64,000 bases of DNA. It comes from Rhodococcus pseudokoreensis. GTDB taxonomy: Bacteria; Actinomycetota; Actinomycetes; Mycobacteriales; Mycobacteriaceae. The notes under the pieces were generated by a model. That model saw only the letters and a list, made by a program, of their open reading frames with translations. It ran no database searches and was not told where the DNA came from. Position 1 is the first letter of the stretch. The number at the start of each line of letters is the position of its first letter. Of this stretch, positions 16,242 to 25,123 are shown piece after piece. A program made the translations under genes and the position numbers. The stretch is taken from positions 8,184,001-8,248,000 of the forward strand of contig NZ_CP070619.1 of NCBI RefSeq assembly GCF_017068395.1, in the 5' to 3' direction.

Positions 16242-17477
16242 ATGACCGCTGTCACCCTGACCGGCCGCGTCAGCGACCATTCCACCGCCGCGGACCGTTC
16301 CCTCCCGCGGTTCCGGGAGATCTTCGCCCGCATCGCCGCCGGCGCGGCGCAGCGCGAACGCGCCCGGGAACTGCCGTACACGGAGGTGGCCGAGCTGTTC
16401 GCCGCGGGGTTCGGCGCACTGCGCGTCCCGGTCGAATTCGGCGGCCACGGGGTCACCCTGCCCGAGCTCTTCGAACTCCTCGCCGAGCTCGGGCAGGCCG
16501 ATTCCAACATCCCGCAGATCCTGCGGGGACACTTCACCACCGTCGAAATCCTCCGCAATCTGGACGACGGACCGGTGCGGACCCACTGGCTGGAAAAGAT
16601 CGGTGCCGGAGTGGCATTCGGCAACGCACAGTCCGAGCCCACCGGCCGGGGCACGTTCGACATCTCGACCACCGTCACCGACCTGGACGGTGAGGCGGTG
16701 GTATCCGGCGAGAAGTACTACACGACGGGAACTCTCTACGCCGACTACATCCGGGTCGCCGTGACGGACGGCGACGCCCGGCGCCGCTTCGTGATCGTGG
16801 CGGCCACCGCGGCCGGCGTCGACCGCATCGACGACTGGGACGGGATCGGTCAACGGCTCACCGCCAGTGGAACCACGAAGTTCGAGGCGGCACCGGTCGC
16901 CGAATTCGGCGAATTCGGGCAGCGCCCGGGATTCCTCGACCAGCAGTCCTCGTTCGTGCAGATCGTGCACCTGGCGACGCTGGCGGGGATCAACCGCAAC
17001 CTGCGCGACGACGCGGTGGAACTCGTGCGCAGCCGCACCCGGACGAGTCTGCATGCGCCGTCCGATGCGGCGACGTCGGACTACGCGGTTCTCGGCGTGG
17101 TCGGGAAGATCGCGAAGAACGTTCTGGTCGTCGACAGCATCCTGCAGCGGATCGCGCAGGAACTCGAACACGTCAACGTACGGTTCGCGGCCGAGGGACC
17201 CACCCGCGATCTGTTCGCGGAGGTCTTCGTGAACACGTCCGCGGCGCAGATCGCCGTGATCGACGCGGTCCTGGACTCCGCCAACCTCATCTTCAACGCG
17301 GGTGGTTCCTCCGCGGTGCGAGAGACCCGCAATCTGGACCGCCACTGGCGGAACGCCCGCACTCTCGCCTCACACAATCCCGTGGTCTACAAGCCGACGG
17401 TCATCGGTGACTACCTGGTCAACGGCACCACACCCAAGTCGTTCGCCGACCGGTACGGCGAGCCCAAGAACTCCTGA
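16242..17477 (+). CDS. DszC/SfnC-like flavin monooxygenase (acyl-CoA dehydrogenase fold)
   Basis: A 411-residue protein of the acyl-CoA dehydrogenase fold. It resembles the sulfur-acquisition flavoproteins (DszC dibenzothiophene monooxygenase, SfnC/SfnB) rather than true acyl-CoA dehydrogenases. It has FGNAQSEPTGRG in the FAD-binding region, VVSGEKYYTTGTLYADYIRV, then GQRLTASGTTKFE, and C-terminal RNLDRHWRNARTLASHNP. These enzymes use reduced flavin and O2. GAGGAG precedes the ATG at 16242. It heads the operon of the second ABC importer (29 bp to the next gene), so import and oxidation of the substrate are probably linked. It is clearly paralogous to the gene at 48402. Confidence 0.85.
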   Translation: MTAVTLTGRVSDHSTAADRSLPRFREIFARIAAGAAQRERARELPYTEVAELFAAGFGALRVPVEFGGHGVTLPELFELLAELGQADSNIPQILRGHFTTVEILRNLDDGPVRTHWLEKIGAGVAFGNAQSEPTGRGTFDISTTVTDLDGEAVVSGEKYYTTGTLYADYIRVAVTDGDARRRFVIVAATAAGVDRIDDWDGIGQRLTASGTTKFEAAPVAEFGEFGQRPGFLDQQSSFVQIVHLATLAGINRNLRDDAVELVRSRTRTSLHAPSDAATSDYAVLGVVGKIAKNVLVVDSILQRIAQELEHVNVRFAAEGPTRDLFAEVFVNTSAAQIAVIDAVLDSANLIFNAGGSSAVRETRNLDRHWRNARTLASHNPVVYKPTVIGDYLVNGTTPKSFADRYGEPKNS

Positions 17478-17506
17478 TCGCCGCACCATCCCCAGAAAGA
17501 ACAGAG

Positions 17507-19132
17507 ATGAACTCGAGACGTTCCCGCATCCGATCCTCAGCGCTGGCCGCCACCGCGGTCGGCTTCCTCCTCCTCGGTGCCGCGTGCGGGTCCGGTACGC
17601 CGGGAGACGCCGGGGCGGCGGGCGAACCCGTGTACGGCGGAACACTGACCTTCCTCGACCCGGTCGAGTACCAGGCGTTCAACATCACGAACACGTTGTG
17701 GTCCAACACCCAGGTCACCCCGCAGTTGGTGGACCGCCTGACGTACCAGGACCCGGACACCGGCGAGATCGAACCGTGGATCGCGGAGAGCTGGGACATC
17801 AGCGATGACGGTCTGGCGTACACCTTTCACCTGCGTGACGGCGTGACGTTCAGCGACGGAACACCGCTCGACGCGAACGCGGTGAAGGCCAACTACGACC
17901 AGCACGGCTTCGGCGCGCCCGAACTGGGGATCGTGAAGGACGCGTTCTTCGGAAGCTATGCCGGCACCGACGTCGTCGACGACGACACGGTCACAGTTCG
18001 CCTGTCCTCGCCGAATGCGGGATTCCTCCAGGTAACGTCCATCTACCGGTCGGGTCTTCTCGCACAGTCGACGCTGGGGAAGAACCTCGACGCACAGGGG
18101 CAGATCGCCAACCTGATCGGCTCCGGACCGTTCGTGCTCGAATCGTCCAACAGCAACCAGGAAATCGTGCTGAAGAGGCGCGAGGACTACGACTGGGCGC
18201 CGCCGAGCTCCGAGCACCAGGGTCGTGCGTATCTCGACAGGATCGTGTTCAAGGTCGTCACCGAGGGCAGCGTGCGGACCGGCAGCCTGCAGTCCGGTCA
18301 GGCACACATCGCACGGAACATCCAGCCCTACGACGAGGAGCTCCTCTCCGGCTCGGGTATCGACATCATCGCGAAGAGCGTCGACGGCGAGACGAACCAC
18401 CTCAACATTCACCAGACCGCGCCGCTGGTCGCCGACAAGAACGTGCGGCTCGCCCTCCAGGCGGCGACGAACAGGCAGGAGATCGTCGACACGGTGCTCT
18501 CACCCAACTACGGCGTGGCGAAGTCGATTCTGCCGCAGTCGTCTCCATGGTTCTCGGACAATTCCGACGCCCTGACGTTCGACCTCGACCGCGCCGAACA
18601 GCTCCTCGAAGGAGCCGGGTGGAAGGTGGGTGCCGACGGCATCCGCGTCAAGGACGGTCAGCGGCTCAGCGTCGAAGGCTACGTCGCCCCGTTCTACCAG
18701 CCGTCGAAGGCGACGTGGGAACTGCTCGCCGAGCAGTGGAAGAAGGCCGGCGTCGAATTGAACGTCAAGCAGGTCGACTACGGCACGTACACCAAGACCG
18801 TCGCCGAGAAGGGGCAACCGTTCTCGCAGAGCCAGCTCAGCCGAGCGGAACCCGATGTGCTGCGCACGTCCTACGATTCGACCTTGAACAACGTCACCTT
18901 CGTCGCGGATCCCCGGCTCGACGAACTCGTGCGAGCGCAGGCCGCGATCACCGACCCGGCGCAGCGCAAGGCCGCGGTCGCGGACATTCAGAAGTACCTC
19001 ATCGACAACGCCGTCGTGATCCCGCTCTACGACGAGACGCAGATCTTCGCCGTGTCCCCGACGGTGCAGGGCTTCGGCACCGACCCGGTCGCGCGCTCGG
19101 AGTTCTACGGCACCTGGCTCAGCGAGAACTGA
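17507..19132 (+). CDS. ABC transporter solute-binding lipoprotein, dipeptide/nickel family (system 2)
   Basis: A 541-residue family-5 binding protein, paralogous to the one at 10447 (shared YTFHLRDGVTFSDGTPLDAN and FLQV blocks). The signal peptide ends LLLGAAC, with Cys about 25 as the likely lipid anchor. It follows the DszC-like gene and precedes its own permeases. It is probably specific for a related but different organosulfur compound, because the paralogs have diverged clearly in the ligand-binding domain. Confidence 0.9.
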   Translation: MNSRRSRIRSSALAATAVGFLLLGAACGSGTPGDAGAAGEPVYGGTLTFLDPVEYQAFNITNTLWSNTQVTPQLVDRLTYQDPDTGEIEPWIAESWDISDDGLAYTFHLRDGVTFSDGTPLDANAVKANYDQHGFGAPELGIVKDAFFGSYAGTDVVDDDTVTVRLSSPNAGFLQVTSIYRSGLLAQSTLGKNLDAQGQIANLIGSGPFVLESSNSNQEIVLKRREDYDWAPPSSEHQGRAYLDRIVFKVVTEGSVRTGSLQSGQAHIARNIQPYDEELLSGSGIDIIAKSVDGETNHLNIHQTAPLVADKNVRLALQAATNRQEIVDTVLSPNYGVAKSILPQSSPWFSDNSDALTFDLDRAEQLLEGAGWKVGADGIRVKDGQRLSVEGYVAPFYQPSKATWELLAEQWKKAGVELNVKQVDYGTYTKTVAEKGQPFSQSQLSRAEPDVLRTSYDSTLNNVTFVADPRLDELVRAQAAITDPAQRKAAVADIQKYLIDNAVVIPLYDETQIFAVSPTVQGFGTDPVARSEFYGTWLSEN

Positions 19133-19142
19133 GCGGGCGGGG

Positions 19143-20117
19143 ATGGGACGATACATCGCGTCGCGGATCGGTCAGGCGTTCCTCGTTCTGTGGGCCGCCT
19201 ACACCGCGTCGTTCGTGCTCCTCGCCGTGTTGCCGAGTGATCCGATCAGCATTCGGATCAGCGCGCCCGACAGCGGGCTGACCCCCGAGGACGGGGAACG
19301 GCTGCGTGAGTACTACGGGCTCGATCAGCCGATCGTCGCGCAGTACGTGCATCGCCTCGCGGGCGTCCTGCACGGTGATTTCGGCTACTCGCTCACTCGG
19401 GGCACCCCGGTGCGCACGCTGATCGCCGAGGCGTTGCCGTCGACGATTCACCTCACAGCGTTCAGCCTGCTGGCGGGACTGCTGATCGCGGGTGTGCTGG
19501 GGGTCGCCGCGTCGTACAGCCGCTTCGGATGGCTGCGGGGTCTGCTGCTGTCGGTGCCGCCGCTGTTCGCCTCCGTTCCGACCTTCCTGATCGGCATTCT
19601 GTTCCTCCAGGTGTTCTCGTTCGAGCTCGGCTGGCTCCCGGCGGTCGCCGACGGCAGCGCGTCCGCACTGGTCGCGCCGGTTCTCACCCTCGGGATCGCC
19701 GTGTCCGCGCCGCTCGCCCAGGTGTTGATCCGCACGCTCGACAGCATCAGGCGTGAGCCGTTCGTGCAGGTGGTCCTCGCGAAGGGCGCCGACGACGGGT
19801 ACGCGTTCCGCCACCACGTGCTGCGGAACTCGATACTGCCGTGGCTGACCCTGCTGGGGTTGACGATCGGCGAGCTGATCGCCGGTTCCCTCGTCACCGA
19901 GACCGTCTACTCCCGTGACGGCATCGGCCGGCTCACGCAGAGTTCGGTTCAAGCGCAGGACCTTCCGGTGATCCAGGCGGTGGTGCTGTTGGCCGCGTCG
20001 GTCTACGTCCTCGTCAATCTGGTGATCGATCTCGTGTATCCACTCGTCGATCCGCGGATCCAGCTCATCGGAGGACGTAGCCGGATCCGCGCACACAAGG
20101 TGAAGGAGGCGGCATGA
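19143..20117 (+). CDS. ABC transporter permease, DppB-like (system 2)
   Basis: A 324-residue permease with about six helices, starting GRYIASRIGQAFLVLWAAYT. The EAA loop is REPFVQVVLAKGADDGYAFR and the family ETVYSRDGIGRLTQSS motif is present. It lies 10 bp after the binding protein and its stop overlaps the next start (ATGA at 20114). It is paralogous to the gene at 12106. Confidence 0.9.
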   Translation: MGRYIASRIGQAFLVLWAAYTASFVLLAVLPSDPISIRISAPDSGLTPEDGERLREYYGLDQPIVAQYVHRLAGVLHGDFGYSLTRGTPVRTLIAEALPSTIHLTAFSLLAGLLIAGVLGVAASYSRFGWLRGLLLSVPPLFASVPTFLIGILFLQVFSFELGWLPAVADGSASALVAPVLTLGIAVSAPLAQVLIRTLDSIRREPFVQVVLAKGADDGYAFRHHVLRNSILPWLTLLGLTIGELIAGSLVTETVYSRDGIGRLTQSSVQAQDLPVIQAVVLLAASVYVLVNLVIDLVYPLVDPRIQLIGGRSRIRAHKVKEAA

Positions 20118-21010
20118 CCGCAGTCGAACAGCTCGACGTCCCGGTGCATCGGAGTGACACCGAGCCGGCGGTCGGCACCGAGTCCCCGCGGCGGCCGCGG
20201 GCACCTCGGCGCAGGCGACCCCGGTGGGACATCACCCTCGCCGTCGTCGTGGTCGCGGTGGCGCTGGCGTGGGCGCTGTTCCCGTCCTGGTTCACCTCGA
20301 TCGACCCGACGGCCGCGACGCCGTCGCTGAAGTTGCGGGGGCCGTCGCTCGAGCACCTGTTCGGCACGGACTACCTAGGCCGGGACATGTTCAGCCGCGT
20401 CATCTACGGTGCCCGGCACTCGCTGACGGGATCGTTCATCGCGGTAGCCGTCGGACTGGTACTCGGATCACTGACCGGACTCCTCGCCGGTGCCTTCGGC
20501 GGACTCGTCGACACGGTGCTCATGCGGGTGGTCGACGTGCTGCTCGCCGTGCCGAGTTTCCTGCTCGCCGTGACGATCGTCGTCGTCCTCGGTTTCGGCA
20601 CCGTGAACGCCGCCCTGGCCGTGGGACTCGCATCGAGCGCGACGTTCGCGAGACTCATCCGCACGGAGGTGCTCACCGTGCGGTCCAGCCTGTACGTCGA
20701 GGCGGCGATCAGCGCGGGGAGCAGGTTCGGTGCGATTCTGTGGCGCCACATCCTGCCCAACTCGACCGGCACGGTGCTCTCGCTCGCGGCGCTGCAGTTC
20801 GGGACGGCGATTCTGGCGATCGCGTCGCTCGGCTTTCTCGGCTTCGGTGCGCAGCCGCCGAGTTCCGAATGGGGCCTCCTCGTCTCTGAAGGCCGAAACT
20901 ACATCGCGTCCCGCTATTGGCTGACGCTGTTCCCGGGCCTAGCGATCGTGGCCGTCGTCCTTGCCGCCAACCGAATCAGCCATTACCTGGGAGAAAGGCG
21001 CCGACCGTGA
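20114..21010 (+). CDS. ABC transporter permease, DppC-like (system 2)
   Basis: A 298-residue permease with an Arg/Pro-rich cytoplasmic N-terminus (about 40 residues), then HLFGTDYLGRDMFSRVIYGA and an EAA loop at SSLYVEAAISAGSRFGAILW. Start and stop overlap the neighbouring genes by four bases, so the operon is translationally coupled. It is paralogous to the gene at 13081. Confidence 0.9.
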   Translation: MTAVEQLDVPVHRSDTEPAVGTESPRRPRAPRRRRPRWDITLAVVVVAVALAWALFPSWFTSIDPTAATPSLKLRGPSLEHLFGTDYLGRDMFSRVIYGARHSLTGSFIAVAVGLVLGSLTGLLAGAFGGLVDTVLMRVVDVLLAVPSFLLAVTIVVVLGFGTVNAALAVGLASSATFARLIRTEVLTVRSSLYVEAAISAGSRFGAILWRHILPNSTGTVLSLAALQFGTAILAIASLGFLGFGAQPPSSEWGLLVSEGRNYIASRYWLTLFPGLAIVAVVLAANRISHYLGERRRP

Positions 21011-22656
21011 GCAAGGCCGAGACAGAGGATCGGTTTCCGGTCCTGGACGTGCGGAAACTGCGGGTCGGGTACCGCACGTCGTCGGAGACCGTTCCCGTGG
21101 TGGAGGGCGCCGACCTGACACTCGGCGCGGGACAGGTGCTGGCACTCGTCGGTGAGTCGGGCTCCGGTAAGACGACGATCGGCCAGGCCGTCCTCGGATT
21201 GCTGCCGGCGAACGGTGACGTGCTGGCGGGGGAGATCCGGCACGACGGCGAGGACCTCGTGACCGCGGGCGCCGACCGGATGCGGGAACTGCGGGGTTCG
21301 CGGATCAGCCTGATCCCGCAGGACCCCACCGTGTCGCTCAACCCGATCAAGCGGATCGGCCCGCAGATCGCGGACGTCCTGAAACTGCACACCGACGAGA
21401 ACCGGGCGACGCGCCGCGAGCACGTCCACCGTCTGCTCGAACAGGTGGGCTTCACCGAGGTGGAGCGTCGCTACCGGCAATACCCGCACGAGTTGTCCGG
21501 CGGAATGCGGCAGCGTGTGCTGATCGCCGTTGCCATCGCGGGCGACCCCGACCTGATCGTGGCGGACGAACCGACGTCGGGTCTCGACGTCACCGTGCAG
21601 AAGCGGATCCTCGACCTCCTCGACGAATTACGCGAGCGCACAAGGACGTCGATGGTCCTCATCACCCACGATCTGGGTGTCGCCGCCGATCGCTCCGATC
21701 GCATCGCCGTCATGCGTGCCGGTGAGATCGTCGAGCAGGGGGAGACGCGGTCCGTGATCGCAGACCCGGCGCACGAGTACTCGCGGCACCTGCTGCGCAG
21801 CGCTCCCACCCTCGGACGGGGAACCCGGACCGCGCCGACGAGCACGGACGATTCAGAGTCCCCGGTCGTGCTGTCGGCGCGGCACCTGACCAAGCACTTC
21901 GCCGTGCCCGGCGCGAGGGGCGCGGTGAAGGCCGTCGACGACGTCTCGTTCGATGTCCGGCGGGGACAGACGCTGTCGATCGTGGGGGAGTCCGGCTCGG
22001 GGAAATCGACCACCGCCCGGATGCTGGTACGGCTCATCGAACCGACGAGTGGATCGATCGAGATCCTCGGAACCGACGTGACCGCGTTGTCGCGCAGACA
22101 GTTCCGGCGACACCGCCGAAACATCCAGATCGTGTACCAGAACCCGTACGCGGCCTTCGACCCGCGGTTCGATCTGTTCTCGATCATCGAAGAGCCCCTC
22201 CGCGCGCACGGCAGCACCACCCGCGCGGACCGTGCAGCGCGCGTGCGGCGGGCACTCGAGGAGGTCGCGTTGCCCGCTGCCTATCTGGAGCGGAAGCCGA
22301 GTGAGCTGTCCGGGGGCCAGCGTCAGCGCGTCGCGATCGCCAGAGCGTTGGTGCTGGAGCCGAAGATCGTCGTACTCGACGAGCCGGTCTCGGCGCTGGA
22401 CGTCTCGGTGCAGGACCAGATTCTGGTCCTGCTCGACCGACTGCAGCGCGAACTCGACCTCAGCTATGTCTTCATCTCCCACGACCTCGCCGTGGTGCGT
22501 GCGATCAGTGACCATGTCGCGGTGATGAACCACGGAAGGGTCGTGGAACACGGAGCGGCCGAACAGGTCTTCACCGACCCCGCGACCGACTACACGGCCG
22601 AACTGCTCGCGGCCGTCCCCGGTCGGGGATCGAGTGCACGCGACAAGGTGTACTGA
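21007..22656 (+). CDS. Fused DppD-DppF-type ABC ATPase (system 2)
   Basis: A 549-residue double ATPase. The N half has GESGSGKTT, LSGGMRQR and LIVADEPTSGLD; the C half has GESGSGKST, LSGGQRQR and VVLDEPVSALD, all canonical. The GTG at 21007 overlaps the permease stop (GTGA) and is the natural start despite an open frame upstream. It completes the second importer. Confidence 0.92.
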   Translation: MSKAETEDRFPVLDVRKLRVGYRTSSETVPVVEGADLTLGAGQVLALVGESGSGKTTIGQAVLGLLPANGDVLAGEIRHDGEDLVTAGADRMRELRGSRISLIPQDPTVSLNPIKRIGPQIADVLKLHTDENRATRREHVHRLLEQVGFTEVERRYRQYPHELSGGMRQRVLIAVAIAGDPDLIVADEPTSGLDVTVQKRILDLLDELRERTRTSMVLITHDLGVAADRSDRIAVMRAGEIVEQGETRSVIADPAHEYSRHLLRSAPTLGRGTRTAPTSTDDSESPVVLSARHLTKHFAVPGARGAVKAVDDVSFDVRRGQTLSIVGESGSGKSTTARMLVRLIEPTSGSIEILGTDVTALSRRQFRRHRRNIQIVYQNPYAAFDPRFDLFSIIEEPLRAHGSTTRADRAARVRRALEEVALPAAYLERKPSELSGGQRQRVAIARALVLEPKIVVLDEPVSALDVSVQDQILVLLDRLQRELDLSYVFISHDLAVVRAISDHVAVMNHGRVVEHGAAEQVFTDPATDYTAELLAAVPGRGSSARDKVY

Positions 22657-22768
22657 ACAGAATCGTCGTGATCACAAACCTGTGCTGAACGGTCGCCGGT
22701 GGGCAGGATGGGAATACGGTCGAGCGGAGATCCCGCGCGACCGGCCGATCTACCCGCGAGGACCACCT

Positions 22769-23674
22769 GTGTATGACATTCGACGGTTGATTCTGCTCCG
22801 CGACCTCGCCGAGCACACGACGATGACGGCTGTGTCCGAATTGCACGGGATCACCACGTCCGCGGTGTCCCAGCAGTTGAGGATCCTCGAGGACGAGGTC
22901 GGCGCCGTCCTGACCCGCAGAGAGGGGCGCGTGCTGCGTCTCACCCACGCGGGCCGGGTGCTGGTCGATCACACATCGAGAGTTGTTGCCGCACTGGAAG
23001 AGGCGGAGAGCGCGGTCGCGGCGACAGGAGAATCCGTCACCGGTGTGCTCACGCTGGCGACGTTCCAGACCGCCCTGACCCGGCTCGCGCTGCCGGTGGC
23101 CGCACGGCTGGGCCGAGAGCACCTCGGACTGCGGGTGCGGCTCATCGACGCGATGCCGGTCAACTCGGTTCCTGCCGTCCGGCAGCAGGAAGTCGATCTG
23201 GCGATCACCTACACCTATTCGTTCCGTGCCCGCGACCTTCCCGCCGGTCTCGCCTCGGAGTTCCTGTTCGACGACCCGTTGGTGCTGCTGGCTCCGACTC
23301 CGTTGCGGGAGCGCGCGAGGCAGCACGGGCTCGGCGCGGTCGCGGACGTGGATTGGATCGCCGCCTCCGACGGGGCTCCGTCCATCGTGTCGGTGATGTT
23401 CGCGTGCCGTCAGGCCGGGTTCACGCCCCGGATCGAGCATCGGTGCGGCAGCTTCACGGGGATGGCGGAAATGGTCGAGGCCGGGTTCGGGGTGGCCGTG
23501 GTTCCGGAAATGGCGGTCTCCGAGGGCCACCGGCACCTCATCGCGTGCCCGGTCGCCAACGGCGCGCGGCAGATCGGCGTCACGTACCGTCAGGCGTCGA
23601 TCGAGCGCCCGGCGGTGGCCGCGGCCATCAGGGCGTTGCGGATGGTCGCGGGACCATTGCAGCTCGCGTCGTGA
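22769..23674 (+). CDS. LysR-family transcriptional regulator
   Basis: A 301-residue regulator. The N-terminal helix-turn-helix reads YDIRRLILLRDLAEHTTMTA, then SAVSQQLRILEDEVG; the C-terminal effector domain has the usual two-lobed pattern. The frame is open upstream, but the GTG at 22769, with GAGGA nine bases before it, gives the standard LysR start. It lies between ABC system 2 and the monooxygenase operon, all on one strand, and 105 bp before that operon. It may control either flank or both; a sulfur or carbon-source signal is a guess. Confidence 0.88.
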   Translation: MYDIRRLILLRDLAEHTTMTAVSELHGITTSAVSQQLRILEDEVGAVLTRREGRVLRLTHAGRVLVDHTSRVVAALEEAESAVAATGESVTGVLTLATFQTALTRLALPVAARLGREHLGLRVRLIDAMPVNSVPAVRQQEVDLAITYTYSFRARDLPAGLASEFLFDDPLVLLAPTPLRERARQHGLGAVADVDWIAASDGAPSIVSVMFACRQAGFTPRIEHRCGSFTGMAEMVEAGFGVAVVPEMAVSEGHRHLIACPVANGARQIGVTYRQASIERPAVAAAIRALRMVAGPLQLAS

Positions 23675-23700
23675 ATTGTCGGCGGTTCCGCCGGTCCGGT

Positions 23701-23730
23701 TTGAGGATTTCTTAACGATTCTCGTAGCGT
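23701..23730 (+). promoter_or_regulatory. Promoter of the 23780 monooxygenase operon
   Basis: TTGAGG (23701-23706), an 18-bp spacer and TAGCGT (23725-23730). The spacer carries TCTTAACGATTCTCG, matching the spacer of the promoter at 10124-10153 at 12 of 15 positions. It is well placed about 50 bp before the first monooxygenase gene. Confidence 0.55.
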
Positions 23731-23779
23731 CACTGGCTTGTTCGCCTCAATCTCCCGCTCGACACTGAAGCATGTGACC

Positions 23780-25123
23780 ATGAGTTCGCAACTGCACCTG
23801 AATATTTCACTTCTCACACCCGGGCACTTCCGCGGTTCCTGGCGGGTGGAGGGCAACAACCCCGGCGATTTCGTGGATCCGGTGCACTTCCGTCGCCTCA
23901 TCCGGATCGCCGAGCGCGGACACCTCGACGCCGTCTTCGTCGGTGACAGTCCCGCGTTGTCCTCGGACATTCACCACGCTCCCGGTCTCGGTCTCGACCC
24001 CGTGGTCATGCTGGCCGATGCAGCCGCGGGAACGGAACACATCGGGGTGATCGCGACGGGATCGTCCACCTACAACGACCCCTACAACCTGGCTAGGCGA
24101 TACCTGTCGCTCGACCATCTCACGGGCGGTCGGGCCGGCTGGAACGTGGTCACCACGCAGCATCCGGCGGCGTCCGCCAACTTCGGGTACTCGGAGCCCC
24201 CGGACAAGGACGAAAGATATCGCAGAGCAGACGAATTCGTCGACGTCGTGACCAAGCTCTGGGGCGGGTGGGAACCCGGCGCGATCATCGGGGACGCCGA
24301 GAGCGGGCAGTTCGCCGACCCGGACAGGATCACGCCTCCCGACCATCGTGGTCCGATCCTGTCGGTCGCGGGCCCGTTGCCGCTGCCGTGCTCACCCCAG
24401 GGCAGGCCGCTGATCGTGCAGGCAGGTGCGTCGGAAGGCGGCCTCGCTCTGGCGGGAAAGTATGCGGATCTCGTGTTCTCGGCCGCACAGACCGTCGACG
24501 TCGCGAGGAACCTCAGGACCGACATCCGCGGCAGGGCGGCGGCGAACGGGCGTGATCCCGACCGGGTCAAGGTCTCGACCGGTCTCATCACCGTCGTCGG
24601 CGGTACCGAATCCGAGGCCCGGCGGCGTGAGGAGGAACTGCGCGAGACCATTCCGCTCGAGCCGGCGTTGCGGCAGCTCGCGGGACAACTCGGTCTCGAC
24701 CCCGGGCGCCTCCGGCTCGACACGGTGATCAGTGCCGACGACCTTCCGGGCACCGCGTCTTCGCTGCCCCGCTCGGCCGGATTCTTCGCGAGCACACGTG
24801 CACTGCTCGCCGGCGCACCGCTCACCGCGCGGCAGCTGATCCACAAGTTCGCAGGAGGAGCGGGGCACCAGTTGGCGGTCGGGACCGGCGAACAGATCGC
24901 GGACCGGATCGAAGCGTGGTTCCGCAGCGGCGCCACCGACGGCTTCACGATCATGCCGGGGGAGGTGGGCACCGGCCTCGAGGCGTTCGTCGAACAGGTG
25001 GTCCCGCATCTGGTGAGCCGCGGACTCTTCCGCCCCGAGTACACCCACCGCACTTTGCGAGGCAATCTCGGCCTCGATGTGACCGAGACTGCCGACCGCA
25101 CCAGGAAGGAAAGCTTCACATGA
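23780..25123 (+). CDS. DszA/NtaA-family FMN-dependent monooxygenase
   Basis: A 447-residue luciferase-like TIM-barrel monooxygenase of the nitrilotriacetate-monooxygenase group (NtaA, DszA, SnaA, EmoA, DmoA). It shows [52 protein letters not shown], then the SPQGRPLIVQAGAS phosphate/flavin region and a C-terminal FRPEYTHRTLRGNLGL. The family uses FMNH2 supplied by a separate reductase to cleave C-S or C-N bonds. MSSQLHLNISL at 23780 is the natural family start. First gene of a run 23780-31105; its stop overlaps the next start. Confidence 0.9.
   Translation: MSSQLHLNISLLTPGHFRGSWRVEGNNPGDFVDPVHFRRLIRIAERGHLDAVFVGDSPALSSDIHHAPGLGLDPVVMLADAAAGTEHIGVIATGSSTYNDPYNLARRYLSLDHLTGGRAGWNVVTTQHPAASANFGYSEPPDKDERYRRADEFVDVVTKLWGGWEPGAIIGDAESGQFADPDRITPPDHRGPILSVAGPLPLPCSPQGRPLIVQAGASEGGLALAGKYADLVFSAAQTVDVARNLRTDIRGRAAANGRDPDRVKVSTGLITVVGGTESEARRREEELRETIPLEPALRQLAGQLGLDPGRLRLDTVISADDLPGTASSLPRSAGFFASTRALLAGAPLTARQLIHKFAGGAGHQLAVGTGEQIADRIEAWFRSGATDGFTIMPGEVGTGLEAFVEQVVPHLVSRGLFRPEYTHRTLRGNLGLDVTETADRTRKESFT

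Noticed and set aside
16242..17477. Annotation as a beta-oxidation acyl-CoA dehydrogenase
   Set aside because: Motifs and neighbourhood (importers, rhodanese, DszA-like enzymes) match DszC/SfnC-type flavin monooxygenases; no fatty-acid genes are nearby.
23681..23694. Short GC inverted repeat after the LysR gene as a terminator
   Set aside because: Only six pairs with a 2-nt loop and no T-run, directly before a promoter; too weak to call.
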